Assembly: GCF_963924675.1 (NCBI RefSeq)
Contig: NC_089234.1
Span: 63,895,588-63,959,587 of the forward strand
Source of the DNA: Phocoena phocoena
Lineage: Eukaryota; Chordata; Mammalia; Artiodactyla; Phocoenidae
Direction of reading: 5' to 3'
DNA: 64,000 nucleotides
The translations under genes were made by a program, and so were the position numbers. Positions 62,290 through 64,000 of the stretch are shown one piece after another; position 1 is the first letter of the stretch, and each line of letters opens with the position of its first letter. The notes under the pieces were generated by a model. The model ran no database searches. It was not told where the DNA came from and saw only the letters and a list, made by a program, of their open reading frames with translations.

Positions 62290-62369
62290 TATTCTTTGGG
62301 TTTCATGTCCCCAATATGTCACATGAGTGTAGCACTGTTGTTAGAGCTCATTTCTCACAAACCCCATGT

Positions 62370-62582
62370 TTTTTGTTTTTTGTTTTTTCCCCGGTACGCG
62401 GGCCTCTCACTGTTGTGGCCTCTCCTATTGCGGAGCACAGGCTCCGGACGCGCAGACTCAGCGGCCATGGCTCACGGGCCTAGCCGCTCTGCGGCATGTG
62501 GGATCTTCCCAGACCGGGGCACGAACCTGTGTCCCCTGCATCGGCAGGCGGACTCTCAACCACTGCGCCACCAGGGAAGCTC
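62370..62582 (-). mobile_element. CHR-type SINE, short form (HERC4 intron 2)
   Basis: Reverse short form with a degenerate tttttgttttttg tail. No clean target duplication found. Confidence 0.94.
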
Positions 62583-63255
62583 CCGCATTATTTTTAAAAT
62601 CGCTTTGAAGAAATAAATCAAGTCTCATTTCATAGATGTTAAGTTTTCCTAGGCTGTAAGGCATATCATGTACTTGGGATACATATTAAAACTAATAGAG
62701 AACATGTATTCAGCCATTGTTACAGGGTTTCTTTGGACTAGGATTGTGTTAAGTGAGTAGAAAAGTGAGAAACATTAATAAAGAATCCGTATTAAAAAGC
62801 TCATGGTTTATCTTATTTCAGCTTCTATGGTTTTTTTTTTCCCCCATGCTGATGGAACTTAAAAGGCAATAATTATTCATTATTATCTTAATGAATTGTT
62901 GTGATTCCTTTACATGCTAGAAAAATCTGTGCTGTGTACAGTTGTATTACTGGAGTTAATTTTGTTAAAAGGGAAATTTCTTGAATTTTGGTGGCTTTCT
63001 TTAAACCATAATAATTTATTTACCTGGAATTACTCTTTTTTCTTCAGTTCTAGTATGGCAGAATTTTATTTTAGCTTTCCTTGGCCATAAGGAAAACATT
63101 CTATAATTCTTTAGTAATGTATTTTTCACGTTATTTTAAAATACCTTATTTCTTTATTAATGTCTAAGTTTAGTTTCATTTTATTCCTTTGCTGCGTGTC
63201 ATACTATTCTGAAATAACACATTTTTAGTTTTTCATAGTTTTATTACGTATTCTT

Positions 63256-63585
63256 TTTTAAAAACTTATTTATTTTTAGTTTTGGCTGCGTTGGGTCTTC
63301 GTTTCTGCATGCGGGCTTTCTCTAGCTGCGGTGAGTGGGGGGGCTACTCTTCGTTGCAGTGCACGGGCTTCTCATTGTGGTGGCTTCTCTTGCTGTGGAG
63401 CATGGGCTCTAGGCACACGGGCTTCAGTAGTTGTGGCTTGGGGGCTCTAGAGCACAGGCTCAGTACTTGTGGCACACGGGCTTAGTTGCTCCACGGCATG
63501 TGAGATCTTCCCAGACCAGGGCTTGAACCCGTGTCCCCTGTGTTGGCAGGTGGATTCTTAACCACTGCGCCACCAGGGAAGTCCC
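63256..63585 (-). mobile_element. CHR-type SINE, long form (HERC4 intron 2)
   Basis: Reverse long form. 15-base duplication ttattacgtattctt / ttattacatattctt; the single mismatch is a decayed CpG. Confidence 0.96.
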
Positions 63586-63855
63586 TTATTACATATTCTT
63601 GGGAGGGGAATCAGGAAATATAGGGAAAATAAAAATCAACCATAATGCCATCATGCACAGATAAATACTGCCATCATTTGACAGTTTTTCTATACTCATA
63701 TATGTTTCCGATTATGGACTGGGAATATGTTTTTCCTTATCAACTTTTTTTTTTTCAGTAATAATTTAATAACACTTTAGTAAATATTTCCCCATGGTTT
63801 TAAAATACTGTTTAGGGATATTTTAATGATTATTTAACCTTTCATCATTTTTTTA

Positions 63856-64000
63856 AAAATGTATTTATTTTATTTATATTTGCTGCGTTGCATCTTCGTT
63901 GCTGCACCTGGGCTTTCTCTAGTTGCAGCGAGCGGGGGCTACTCTTCGTTGTGGTGCGCAGGCTTCTCATTGCAGTGGCTTCTCTTGTTGTGGAGCACGG
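63856..64000 (-). mobile_element. CHR-type SINE, long form, cut by the window end
   Basis: Reverse long form from tttgctgcgttgcatcttcg to the window edge; its head lies outside. Confidence 0.93.

Larger units (their letters stand above)
55745..64000 (+). other. HERC4: HERC4 intron 2, partial
   Basis: It begins at gtaagt and runs off the window. It contains five minus-oriented SINEs, a MIR and a nested pair of Tigger-type elements, listed separately. The stretches 56630-59590, 59740-61640, 62583-63240 and 63601-63855 are AT-rich with no recognised element, apart from a long minus-strand open frame at 59987-60490. Confidence 0.85.

Noticed and set aside
1..64000. CRISPR arrays, operons, prophage or bacterial systems
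   Set aside because: The sequence is mammalian nuclear DNA; regularly spaced repeats are SINEs and microsatellites.

Overview
The window is nuclear DNA from a cetacean (whale or dolphin) or a very close relative. It carries about 30 copies of tRNA-derived CHR-type SINEs, the family shared by cetaceans, hippos and ruminants. Many copies are the short form that reads from a 'cttccctggtggcgcagtggtt' head to a 'gtaccgc' tail. Many of these are nearly identical and still have intact target-site duplications, so they are young. I saw no BovB-type ruminant LINE. The rest is ordinary mammalian DNA: old L2, MIR, L1, MaLR LTR, hAT-Charlie and Tigger relics in AT-rich introns, plus one CpG island.

Two protein-coding genes are supported, arranged head to head. 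On the minus strand is the 5' part of MYPN (myopalladin, a Z-disc/I-band scaffold of striated muscle). Its first coding exon is at 16378-17280 and the next coding exon at 3322-3497; together they encode the N-terminal region and the whole first Ig domain. On the plus strand is the 5' end of HERC4 (HECT/RCC1-like ubiquitin ligase). It has a CpG-island promoter and non-coding first exon around 53140-53900, and a second exon at 55440-55744 that carries the start codon and the first RCC1-type repeat. The same pair lies next to each other in human 10q21.3 as I recall it.

Layout: 1-3321 MYPN intron with an old LTR and SINEs; 3322-3497 MYPN exon; 3498-16377 MYPN intron with L2, a long hAT-Charlie transposon carrying a dead transposase and an old L1; 16378-17280 MYPN first coding exon; 17283 to about 25 kb probable MYPN 5' intron; about 25-53 kb intergenic, with a candidate muscle promoter, an unexplained exon-like ORF at 25533-25681, a U6 pseudogene, a MER1-like transposon and many SINEs; 53.1-53.9 kb HERC4 promoter; 53.6-64 kb HERC4 introns 1 and 2.

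The two genes have no obvious joint function: one is sarcomeric, the other a housekeeping ubiquitin ligase. No operon, CRISPR array or phage is present. The least explained items are a spliced-looking ORF with its own poly(A) signal at 25533-26005 and a 167-codon open frame on the minus strand inside HERC4 intron 2.
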